In this document: positions 36,506-43,594 of the stretch, piece after piece
Numbering within the stretch: position 1 is the stretch's first letter
How the letters are laid out: each line of letters opens with the position of its first letter
Assembly (NCBI GenBank): GCA_965220245.1
Contig: CBDCPI010000008.1
Span: 620,001-684,000, forward strand
Length of the DNA stretch: 64,000 nucleotides
Direction: 5' to 3'
Origin: CBDCPI01 sp965220245
GTDB taxonomy: Bacteria > Chloroflexota > Dehalococcoidia > Lucifugimonadales > UBA3495
Made by a program: the position numbers and the translations under genes
The notes under the pieces: model-generated
What the model was told of the DNA's origin: nothing
The model's database searches: none
What the model saw: only the letters and a program-made list of their open reading frames with translations

Positions 36506-36738
36506 TGCCGCTCCTTGTGGGCTGCTCCTTGTGGGTTGCTCCTTGCGGTTTGGTTGGGGGTCCGCGGCCCGGCGGTGAAGTTGTCTCCCTTTCCTGCGCC
36601 CAGCCGGGCCGCCGGGAGAGGGGCGCGTTCCCTGGGGCCTGTGTTCTTCGTGTTTCTCCCGCTCCGGGTTCCTCCGGCCATTGGCCGCGCTTCCTGCCCG
36701 TTGGATTCCCCGCCCAGTGGTGCGCTTGGGGGGTGCAT
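36502..36738 (-). CDS. leader ORF overlapping DUF932
   Basis: Up to 78 residues; its stop overlaps the DUF932 ATG. The part RNTKNTGPRERAPLPAARLGA resembles RNPKSAGPRENAPSWRPGRA encoded just before the gene at 37497, so an 85-bp segment was duplicated. It may be a translated leader rather than a functional protein. Confidence 0.35.
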   Translation of the reverse strand: MHPPSAPLGGESNGQEARPMAGGTRSGRNTKNTGPRERAPLPAARLGAGKGDNFTAGPRTPNQTARSNPQGAAHKERQ

Positions 36739-36822
36739 GGCCGGGGTTGCCGAACTCCCCCCGGCTGCCCCGCCTGTCTGATGACGGAATTCAACAGGAG
36801 TGCGCCAGAGCTGCTTTCCTGG

Positions 36823-37497
36823 TCAGACCCATGTGGTCCCATCTACTATGGAGCGGGCCAGGGAGCCCCATGGGTGGACTTCCCACGAGTTGCAGTCCGA
36901 TTGCACTGCCGCGTCCGGTCCTCTCTCCTCCTCCAAGATTGCTTGGATGGCGTCACGGAGGACCTGTTTCAGGCGTTTCAGGTCGGCCTCCTCCAGGTCC
37001 GGGGGCAGCGGAGGGTCGGTCTCGGCGCTGTGAATTTTCCATTTGGCTGCGGCTGAGTGGCCGGGCAGGTAGTTGACCGCCACCCGGTACTCGGGGGCTT
37101 TCTCCAAGGTCCAGTCCACCCGGCCCCGGTGATGGCCCCGGACGTGCTGCCGCACCGTGAGCCGGGTGGTCCGCAGGCCGTTGGGGATGGATTGACGGTG
37201 GACTCCCTTCTCTGTCCTCCCGTCGTTGACCTCCGGCACGTGGGGGTTGCCCTTCCGGTCCAGGTGCTGGCTGTGGCCGCAGAGCATGCAGATCAGGGTG
37301 GACCCGGCGGCGTCCGGCTCCTCGGAGGCGGCGGGCTGGTTGCAGCGGGAACAGGCCCGGAATTGTTTGAGGTTGCCGTTGGGCACGGTTCTGGCGCACT
37401 CCTGTCCTCCGTCCTCCGGTCTGCCGGTGGGCGTGGCCGGTGATTGCGCCGTTTCCGCGGCCTTGGGTTTCCGGACGGAGCTGTGGCCGTTGGTCAT
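36823..37497 (-). CDS. zinc-finger hypothetical protein
   Basis: 224 residues from ATG 37497. CSRCNQ...CMLCGH is a zinc ribbon near residue 48; the C-terminal half is a beta domain (APEYRVAVNYLPGHSAAAKW) and an acidic helix. A 15-bp repeat copy lies near residue 31 (QECART). An inverted copy of the same repeat lies just downstream of the stop at 36794-36809. Function unknown. Confidence 0.6.
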   Translation of the reverse strand: MTNGHSSVRKPKAAETAQSPATPTGRPEDGGQECARTVPNGNLKQFRACSRCNQPAASEEPDAAGSTLICMLCGHSQHLDRKGNPHVPEVNDGRTEKGVHRQSIPNGLRTTRLTVRQHVRGHHRGRVDWTLEKAPEYRVAVNYLPGHSAAAKWKIHSAETDPPLPPDLEEADLKRLKQVLRDAIQAILEEERGPDAAVQSDCNSWEVHPWGSLARSIVDGTTWV

Positions 37498-37640
37498 TTC
37501 TGTTGCTCTCGCGGCCTTTCTTTGTTTCCCTTTTTCCTGCGCCCGGCCGGGCCGCCATGAGGGGGCGTTTTCCCTGGGGCCGGCGCTCTTGGGGTTTCTC
37601 TCGCTTCCGGCTCCTGTGCCGGTCCTGGCGGCCTCCCTGC

Positions 37641-38026
37641 TTACCGCTTCCCGGTGGTCTTCCGGCCCGGTGGGTATTCCCCGGCGTAGCCTCCTCCGCA
37701 GGAGAGGCAGCGGCATGGGGGCGCCGGCCTGGCGTTCACCTGTTGCCGGGATGTCCTGAAGTATCCGGCGATGGCTTTGTTCAGGAACGTGACGGCCTCC
37801 TTTCGGTTTTCATGTCCGGGGCCGGGCTCCCGCTCCGGCCGCAGGCCCGGGCCTGGAGCAGCGCGTCGGCTATGGCGCAGGCCCGGGCCGCCAGGGCCTC
37901 CCGGCCCGCCCTGGTCTCGGCGGCTTCGACCGCGCCGGGGCTGCCGAGCATGGCCTTGAGGACCTCCAGCGCGGCGTGGTCCCGGAATGTCATGGCGTGA
38001 AACGGGAAATCGGATGACGTCTGCAT
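37641..38026 (-). CDS. small helical protein, probably frameshifted into zinc tail
   Basis: MQTSSDFPFHAMTFRDHAAL then LEVLKAMLG...LAARACAIADALLQ (37781-38026, 81 residues). The next frame continues AVTFLNKAIAGYFRTSRQQV and CRCLSCGGGYAG to 37641. The join near 37830-37860 is inferred. An in-frame GTG at 38248 could extend the N-terminus by 74 residues and would then include a 15-bp repeat copy. Confidence 0.4.
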
Positions 38027-38244
38027 GGCCGTATCTCCGGTGCGCTTGGTTTCCACCGGCTGCTCCCCAACGTGTGGCTGCTCCCAAACGTGGGCCGGGC
38101 GCCCGGCATAGACCCGGGCTAAACCGTCTCGTCCGGCTCCGGCGCACTCCTGTTCCACGGCCGCAGCATCGGCTCCGCCGCCTGGCCCGATGCCGGAGGG
38201 GCCGCCAACGGCGTCGCGTGTGGGCGCGGCGGCGTCCCTCTCCG

Positions 38245-38439
38245 TCACGTCCCGAAGTCCTCCTCCACGGCGATGCCCACGGCCTCGGCCAGGATGCGCG
38301 CGACGTGAAGGTTCATCGACTCCCCGGCGGCTTGGGCCCGCTCCCGGAGCTCGCTGTGCACGGTGCGGGGCAGCCGCAGGCGGACCGGCCGGGTCTCCGT
38401 GCCGTCGGGCAGGTTGCGCTGATGGGGGACTGTGGTCAT
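38245..38439 (-). CDS. ribbon-helix-helix regulator
   Basis: 64 residues; AAAGGAG precedes ATG 38439. RPVRLRLPRTVHSELRERA and SMNLHVARILAEAVG fit an Arc/MetJ-type ribbon-helix-helix. These bind DNA as dimers and often autoregulate; it may control the small-gene series downstream or act in partition. Confidence 0.75.
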   Translation of the reverse strand: MTTVPHQRNLPDGTETRPVRLRLPRTVHSELRERAQAAGESMNLHVARILAEAVGIAVEEDFGT

Positions 38440-38607
38440 GGCGTTCACTCCTTTGGCTTGTCTCATCGGCGGCCGTCTGCCGCCGCCCCCTTGGGCTTGT
38501 TTCCTGGCGGAGGCGGACTGCTCTCTGCCTCCCCTCAGGGAGCAGTCCGCTTGGGATGGGCCGGTTGACCCCCTCTGGCTGGGGCCAACCGGCCCGGTGG
38601 CCGGCGG

Positions 38608-39361
38608 TCAGGGTTGGGCCGGCATCTCCTGCCACCGTCTGCCGTCCAGTATTGCTTCCCTCCCGCCCCGCTTGTTTCCGGCTCCGCCCAGTTGCTTCAG
38701 GAAGAAGGGGACGCCGGCTTCCCGGGCCTGGTCCCGGAGGCTTCCGGCCCAGTCCGGGTCCATCGGCCGGGCTCCCGGCCCGCTTTCCCCGCCGGCGATG
38801 ATCCACTGCAGCTGCCCGGCCTCCAGCCACTGTTCCAGGCCGACCGGTCCCAGCAGTGGCTCCGCCGAGACGAACTTCACCGGCGCCGGCAGCCGGGCCA
38901 GCACCGTCAGCCGGGGGGCGTATTTCTGCTGCTCCACCGACACCCCGGCCCAGATGCGGGGATGCCAGTCCCGGAATTCGTCTTTATGTTTCTCCCAGAA
39001 GGCCGCGGCCAGCCCCGGCCTCTTCGTGAGCAGCTGGAAGGTGTGGCCGCTCTTCTCCGCCGCCTCCGTCATCACCTGAAACGTCCGGAGCCGCGCCTCG
39101 TCCGGGACCGCCGGGTGGAAGTAGTCGCTCATCGAGCAGACGAAGACCATCCTGGGTTTTTCCCAGCCCAGGGGCCTCTCCAGCTGTTCCGGTATGACCC
39201 GCACCTCGTCCGGCCCGTCTCCGTAGCCTCTGACTCCCATTGCTTGGAGCCGGGGGTAGTTCCGGAACATGTAGCAGTGGTCGCACCCCGGGAGAAACCC
39301 GGGTGCACCCGGTCCAGGGGTTCCAGGTCCGTTCCGTCCACTCTATTCGGGTCTGGGACAT
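38608..39361 (-). CDS. DUF5131 (phage Gp37/Gp68) protein, frameshifted
   Basis: The N-terminus MSQTRIEWTERTWNPWTGC and the following CDHCYMFRNYPRL sit in two frames; dropping one base of the CCCC run 39286-39289 restores GCTRVSPGCDHCY, a radical-SAM-like Cys cluster. Downstream TKRPGLAAAFW, RIWAGVSVE and WIIAGGESGPGARP are typical. About 250 residues. The family is frequent on phages and ICEs; function unsettled. Confidence 0.75.
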
Positions 39362-39375
39362 CTTTCTCATCCTTA

Positions 39376-39446
39376 CGGAGTGGATAGTGGCCAGTGGATA
39401 GTGGAGGGTGGGGTCTATTCACTAGTCACTGGCCACTATCCACTAG
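39376..39446. repeat. VNTR hairpin G
   Basis: AGTGGATAGTGGCCAGTGG units with the complementary ACTGGCCACTATCCACTAG arm. Ends at the stop codon of the J-domain protein. Confidence 0.8.
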
Positions 39447-39923
39447 CTTCTCAGCAGCCGGCCGGCTTCCAGTACCTTCTCCAGCGCCTCGCGGTTTCCC
39501 CCATGGCCGGGGTGGGCCTCCATCACTTTTTTCCGGTACGCTGCGGTGATTTCAGCCTGGCTGGCTCCGGGCTTCACTCCCAGGACGTGATGGGGGTCGT
39601 TGGGACCGGGCAGGGCTGCCCAGCTGGGCCGCTTGGGCGAATACCGCGCCGATGCCCCTCTGGTCCGCCAGCCGGGCCGCCCGCAGGGCGATGGCTATTG
39701 CGGCGTAGTCCCGCTCCGGCCAGTTCCTGTCGTGAAACCGGTCGCAGGTCACCTGCCGCTCCTCGCCTTGGATTTTGATCCTGACCGTCACCGGCTTCAG
39801 GCGGACCGAGTCGCCCTTACAGGGCAGGATGTAACCGGTGATTCCCCATTTCCGGAGCTCCTCCCGGACCTCCCGGGTGATCTCTTCCCAGGTCTTGGTG
39901 GTGTTCAGGTTTCCGTAGGCCAT
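39443..39923 (-). CDS. protein with C-terminal J-like domain, frameshifted
   Basis: MAYGNLNTTKTWEEITREV then a beta domain (VRIKIQGEERQVTCDRFHDR) and helices, then after a one-base change near 39611-39622 a J-domain-like tail (NDPHHVLGVKPGASQAE, YRKKVMEAHPGHGG). The J-domain signature HPD reads HPG, so DnaK stimulation is doubtful. Useful as a docking module at most. Confidence 0.5.
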
Positions 39924-39957
39924 TGACACCTCTGGGGACTGGCTGGCTTCGGCTTTT

Positions 39958-40373
39958 CTAGCTGGTCTTTCCGGCGAAGAGGGCGGCATCGTCGATGGGC
40001 CCCGAAGTTCTTCCGGGACCGGGAGGCCTCCGCCGGCCTGCCGCTCCTCTTTCTGCCCCTTTTCGGCTTCTGCCGCCCTTTCCGCCAGCTGCTCCAGGTG
40101 TCCGGTCCAGGCGCCCGGGTTGTACCGCGAAGGCCGGTCCCAGCTGTGGTGGGAGGCGCTGAAGACCGGGACCTGTTTACCCTCCATGACAAGGGCGATG
40201 CTGATGTTGGGAACGTAGGTGTCCAGTTGGATTTCGATCAGGCCGTCCTCGTAGTGCAGGTAGCCGCCGTGTTTTTTCCGGCTGCGGTGAGTGGTCAGAT
40301 GCGTGGCGACGCTGGCCGCCATCTTTGCGATGTCTAAGGGTCCGGTTTCCGGGCTGGTGTTCTCTGTTGGCAT
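39958..40373 (-). CDS. paralogue of the 40459 protein, frameshifted
   Basis: MPTENTSPETGPLDIAKMAA leads into a beta-domain with a basic patch; after a one-base correction at the CCCC run 40000-40003 it ends GPIDDAALFAGKTS, matching FAPIDDGDLFAGRI of its neighbour. Together they are a tandem duplicated pair of about 130-residue proteins of unknown function. Confidence 0.5.
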
Positions 40374-40458
40374 GGGACTCCTTTTCCGGATGCCGGAGTA
40401 CTCCTCCGGCCTGGTCTTGTTTCCAGGTTTCCGCCGGGCATCTTCTTCCCTTGTCCGG

Positions 40459-40845
40459 CTATATCCGTCCGGCGAACAGGTCTCCGTCGTCGATGGGGGC
40501 GAAGTTCCTCTCCCGTTCTCTTCTCTCCTCTAGGACCCGGGCGGTTTCGGCCCGCTCCGCCAGACCTTCGAGGTACCGGGTCCAGAGTCCCGGCCGGTAC
40601 AGCCCGGGGTCTTCCGGGCGGTGGTAGCCGTCCGACTCGAAGACCGGTGTTTCCTCTCCGTCCCGGAGGACGTATACCCGGACCCTGAGGGCCACCAGGT
40701 CCAGCCTGATCCTGACCAGGTCGTCTTGGTAGCAGGTGAAGCGGTTCTTCTTCTGCGGCTCCAGGTGCTTGGCGACGCTCACCGCCATGGTCCTGACCCG
40801 GCGGGGACTCGGGTGTTCCGGGCTCTGCTCTTCCCTGTTCGTCAT
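40459..40845 (-). CDS. hypothetical protein, paralogue pair member
   Basis: 128 residues: acidic start, VAKHLEPQKKNRFTCYQDD, then beta strands (VRIRLDLVALRVRVYVLRDG) and a helical end. Intact version of the gene to its left. Starts within the second copy of a 102-bp duplication (ATG overlaps the stop of the 34-residue ORF). Confidence 0.6.
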   Translation of the reverse strand: MTNREEQSPEHPSPRRVRTMAVSVAKHLEPQKKNRFTCYQDDLVRIRLDLVALRVRVYVLRDGEETPVFESDGYHRPEDPGLYRPGLWTRYLEGLAERAETARVLEERRERERNFAPIDDGDLFAGRI

Positions 40846-40946
40846 CTGTCCTCCTTCTCCGGGGCGCCGGCTTGGGCTGCTATGAGCGGTTCGAGGAGCT
40901 CCCGGCCCCGTTCCGGCCCCGGGTCTTGCTCATCCCTGTTCGTCAC
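40842..40946 (-). CDS. 34-residue ORF created by the duplication
   Basis: GTG at 40946 with AAGGAGG upstream, ending PLIAAQAGAPEKEDR, identical in style to the end of the previous gene (PLLAAQAGAPEKEDR). It is a by-product of the tandem duplication, still coupled to the next ATG. Confidence 0.4.
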   Translation of the reverse strand: MTNRDEQDPGPERGRELLEPLIAAQAGAPEKEDR

Positions 40947-41019
40947 CTGTCCTCCTTCTCCGGGGCGCCGGCTTGGGCTGCCAGGAGCGGTTCGAGGAGC
41001 TCCCGGCCCCGTTCCGGGT
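40842..41019. repeat. 102-bp tandem duplication
   Basis: A block of about 77 bp (from TGTCCTCCTTCTCCGGGGCG to GGCCCCGTTCCGG) occurs at 40841-40917 and again at 40943-41019 with few mismatches, period 102 bp. It copied the end of one gene and the start signal of the next. Confidence 0.9.
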
Positions 41020-41229
41020 CGTAGGGGCTGACGTCGTGGATCACGGCCCATTCCGGGCCGTCGTGATGGCGGTAGCACTCCGGGCTCGAGGACCCGAAGT
41101 GGGCCGCCACGCGTCCGTTGCCGTGGCGGAGGTTGTCGAGGGGGGGGGGGCGTCCAGGATGTCCTGCCCCGGTATTCCGGCCCTGATGTTCCCGGCGTCG
41201 GGGTCGGGTCCGATGTATGCGGTTGTCAT
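40943..41229 (-). CDS. small hypothetical protein with poly-C tract
   Basis: MTTAYIGPDPDAGNIRAGIP...ILDAPP then a run of eleven C (11 G at 41142-41152 on the plus strand), then in another frame DNLRHGNGRVAAHFGSSS...VIHDVSPYDPERGRELL. Removing or adding one or two bases within the run joins a full protein of about 95 residues. The tract could be slippage, phase variation or an assembly error. Confidence 0.5.
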
Positions 41230-41264
41230 GCTCTTCTGTGCCGGCGCACTCTTGTCCCGGTGTT

Positions 41265-42230
41265 TCATGTTGTTCCCGGCGGCCGGTGGGCCGGGGGCTT
41301 CCGGCCCCGGGGCGCGTATTCCTCCCACGGGACCACCTCGTCGTACCGGCGTATCGCCCAGCGTTGGAACGCCTTCAGCGTCCGGTTGTCGTTGTCGTAG
41401 ACCATGGGGTAGGGCTTGCAGCCGGCGTCCTTTATCCGGCGGAACCGGTACAGGACCTCCTCCATCGTCTCCCCCGGTCTGTATCCCACCAGCATGTAGA
41501 CCATGACGTGGCGGGCCGGGATCCCCGCGTCTTCAAGCGTCTCCAGTCCCCGGAAGAAGACCCGTTCCTGCCCCAGGTTGTCCCAAGCGGTGTAGAGCCG
41601 GCGGTTGACGAACTTCGCGTCGTAGTAGCGGACTTGGGCCAGGGCCCGGGCCGCCTCCGGGGTGATGAGCCGCACGTTGATCCCCTGGTTGAAGTTCACC
41701 TTGAACCTCCCCTCGCGGAGTTCCTCCATCCGGGCCTGCCAGTCACTCTCCGGCTGGCCGAAGAAGTCGTTGTCCAGCAGAATCACCGCCCGTCCGGCGC
41801 CGGGTCTCCAGATGTCGTATATCGTGTTGACGGACCGCGGCTTCCCCTCCTTTTTGGGCACGACGCAGAACCCGCAGTTCAGCCGGCATCCCCGCTGGGT
41901 GAACCCGATGCTCCACGGGAAGTCCGGGTAGACCGAGTAGTCGTAGTGCTCGTACTCGCCGCCTGTCAGCTCCTCCACCGTGCCGGGCGACGCCGCGCCG
42001 GTCCCCCCGGCTATCGCCTCCGGCCACCTGGCCCGGAGTTGGCCGATGACCGGTTGGGTCCAGGAGAAGATGGCCGAGGCGTAGACCAGGCCGTATTCCG
42101 GCTCGAACAGTCCCGGCTGCGGGCTCCGGGCCAGGTGGACCTCGTCCCCCAGGCTCCGGCGCCAATGCGCCAGCTTCATCAGCGCGATGTTCGGCAGGCT
42201 GCCGTCGAGATGGGTGAGGCGGACTTTCAC
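41265..42230 (-). CDS. radical SAM protein
   Basis: 321 residues from GTG 42230. QRGCRLNCGFCVVPKKEGK holds the CxxxCxxC cluster motif, after an N-terminal region (PNIALMKLAHWRRSLG, YASAIFSWT) like the B12-binding-type lead domains of this superfamily. Downstream LLDNDFFGQ, NFNQGINVRLI and VYMLVGYRPGETMEEV fit the TIM barrel. Substrate unknown; DNA or nucleotide modification is possible in this setting. Confidence 0.82.
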   Translation of the reverse strand: MKVRLTHLDGSLPNIALMKLAHWRRSLGDEVHLARSPQPGLFEPEYGLVYASAIFSWTQPVIGQLRARWPEAIAGGTGAASPGTVEELTGGEYEHYDYSVYPDFPWSIGFTQRGCRLNCGFCVVPKKEGKPRSVNTIYDIWRPGAGRAVILLDNDFFGQPESDWQARMEELREGRFKVNFNQGINVRLITPEAARALAQVRYYDAKFVNRRLYTAWDNLGQERVFFRGLETLEDAGIPARHVMVYMLVGYRPGETMEEVLYRFRRIKDAGCKPYPMVYDNDNRTLKAFQRWAIRRYDEVVPWEEYAPRGRKPPAHRPPGTT

Positions 42231-42490
42231 CGGCGGCTCCGCGGGTTGCCGCTGTTCCCGGTGGGCGGCGCCCAACCGGGGCTTGTTCCGCCGCAGAGTG
42301 CGGCGGGGCGGCGGCGGCCCTCGCGCCGCCGGACTGTCGCGTCGAACGCCGGTTTTTCGATGGCTGTCACCTGGGGCCCGTCTTCCCGGCCCGTCTTCCC
42401 GGCCAGTCCGGAGCCCCGTCCGGTATTCGCCGTGGACCGGGTGGACGCCTTTCTCCGGTCCGGTCTGCAGATTGGTCCGCCGTTCGTCAT
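42227..42490 (-). CDS. leader-like ORF before radical SAM gene
   Basis: Basic, low-complexity 87-residue ORF (MTNGGPICRPDRRKAS start) whose TGA overlaps the GTG start of the radical SAM gene. Resembles the other leader ORFs only in style. Weakly supported. Confidence 0.3.
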   Translation of the reverse strand: MTNGGPICRPDRRKASTRSTANTGRGSGLAGKTGREDGPQVTAIEKPAFDATVRRREGRRRPAALCGGTSPGWAPPTGNSGNPRSRR

Positions 42491-42523
42491 TTGCACTTTC
42501 TGCTCCTGCCCGTGAGGGCGCTC

Positions 42524-42778
42524 CTATCGCACTCTTGACCTGGCGGCGATCCGGTGGACGGTCCGCAGCGACAGGCCGAATTCCGCGGCGGTCTCTCTCC
42601 TGGTCAGTCCGTCCTGCCGCATTTTTGCCAGAATTGCCGTGTCCTGAATGACGCGCTTGTAGCGCTGGTACTCTCTGTGGTTGTCATGCCTGCATTCCCT
42701 CAGGGGGCATTCCAGGCACTTGGGCGAGATGTCGCAGCCGGTGTCGATGTAGATGCTGTTTTTGACTTTGGTTGTCAT
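42524..42778 (-). CDS. Cys-cluster HTH protein
   Basis: 84 residues from ATG 42778, AAAGGAA upstream. CDISPKCLECPLREC gives four cysteines, possibly metal-binding, then GLTRRETAAEFGLSLRTVHRIAARS is a Homeodomain/sigma-region-4-like HTH. A small regulator. The 6-copy 15-bp array lies just upstream, in what should be its leader or control region. Confidence 0.65.
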   Translation of the reverse strand: MTTKVKNSIYIDTGCDISPKCLECPLRECRHDNHREYQRYKRVIQDTAILAKMRQDGLTRRETAAEFGLSLRTVHRIAARSRVR

Positions 42779-42813
42779 TTGTCGTTCCTTTCGGAATGGC
42801 CCGGAAGTCCGGT

Positions 42814-42903
42814 TCTGGCGCACTCCTGTCTGGCGCACTCCTGTCTGGCGCACTCCTGTCTGGCGCACTCCTGTCTGGCGCACTCCTGTCTGGCGCACTC
42901 CTG
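42814..42903 (-). repeat. tandem array of six exact 15-bp repeats
   Basis: TCTGGCGCACTCCTG repeated six times without mismatch. Single copies (plus-strand orientation unless noted) lie at 33793-33808, 34595-34610, 35415-35430, 36402-36417, 36794-36809 (inverted), 37390-37405, 38138-38153, 41240-41255, 43047-43062 and 43100-43115; a weak variant at 52311-52325. The region 42779-43063 has no other gene signal. Confidence 0.95.
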
Positions 42904-43063
42904 TTCACCGGAGGTCCCGCCTCTCTTGGAACGGCCCCGGTGGAGGCGCCGTGTTCCCGGTGGTTGATTGGGCTCCCCGCCGCCGGAAGGGCGGCTGCCT
43001 TGGCTTGGCGGTGGGTAGAGCTTTGGACTTTTTGCTTGTCAGCAGCTCTGGCGCACTCCTGTC

Positions 43064-43594
43064 TCACCGGTGTTTGCCCTCCCGGCGCCCGGTTTCGGTT
43101 CTGGCGCACTCCTGTTGGACCAGGTGGCAGTGGCCCACCGCCACCGCGTCCACCACGTTCTGGTCCGCTTCGTCGACGTCGATCCGTTCCCCGTAGAGCA
43201 TCTTCACTCCCAGCCGGATGACCTCCTTGGCCGTCATTCCGGCTCCGGCCCCCTGGGGCCGGACCGCTGCCCGGATGCTCGAGGGGTGATGGGCGGTCCA
43301 GGCCCACCGCCGGGGCTTGCCGGCGGCCCAGCGCCGCAGGCGCCGCACCAGCACCAGGAGCTCCGGCGCCGGCCGCCGGGCGTCCATGCCGCCCGGGCTC
43401 TCGCAGGCCACTTCCCCGATCTCCGGATGGTCCCGGGCCAGGTCCTCCATCTGGGCCATCAGCTGGGCGATTCTCACCTCCGCCGGCTCTCTCCCGCCGG
43501 CCAGGAGGAGCCGGCTGCGGACCAGTTCCGGGCCGTCGAACAGGGCGACGCCCATCCGCCAGGTCCCCGGGTCGATGGCCATGAGCCAGCCCAT
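43064..43594 (-). CDS. RuvC-like Holliday junction resolvase
   Basis: 176 residues; ATG 43594 overlaps the helicase stop. AIDPGTWRMGVALFD carries the first catalytic Asp, EVACESPGG a catalytic-type Glu, and ADQNVVDAVAVGH the C-terminal Asp pair of the RuvC/RNase H fold. Resolves branched DNA. A 15-bp repeat copy encodes QECART near the C-terminus, so the last ten residues may be an addition. Confidence 0.75.
   Translation of the reverse strand: MGWLMAIDPGTWRMGVALFDGPELVRSRLLLAGGREPAEVRIAQLMAQMEDLARDHPEIGEVACESPGGMDARRPAPELLVLVRRLRRWAAGKPRRWAWTAHHPSSIRAAVRPQGAGAGMTAKEVIRLGVKMLYGERIDVDEADQNVVDAVAVGHCHLVQQECARTETGRREGKHR

Noticed and set aside
42814..42903. Tandem repeats as a CRISPR array
   Set aside because: Units are contiguous 15-mers without spacers and no cas genes are present.
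42552..43307. Repetitive proteins RQTGV, DRSAP and WRTPV read from the six-copy array
   Set aside because: Again a 15-bp unit open in all frames; the array lies in the leader of the Cys-HTH gene and has no own start signals.
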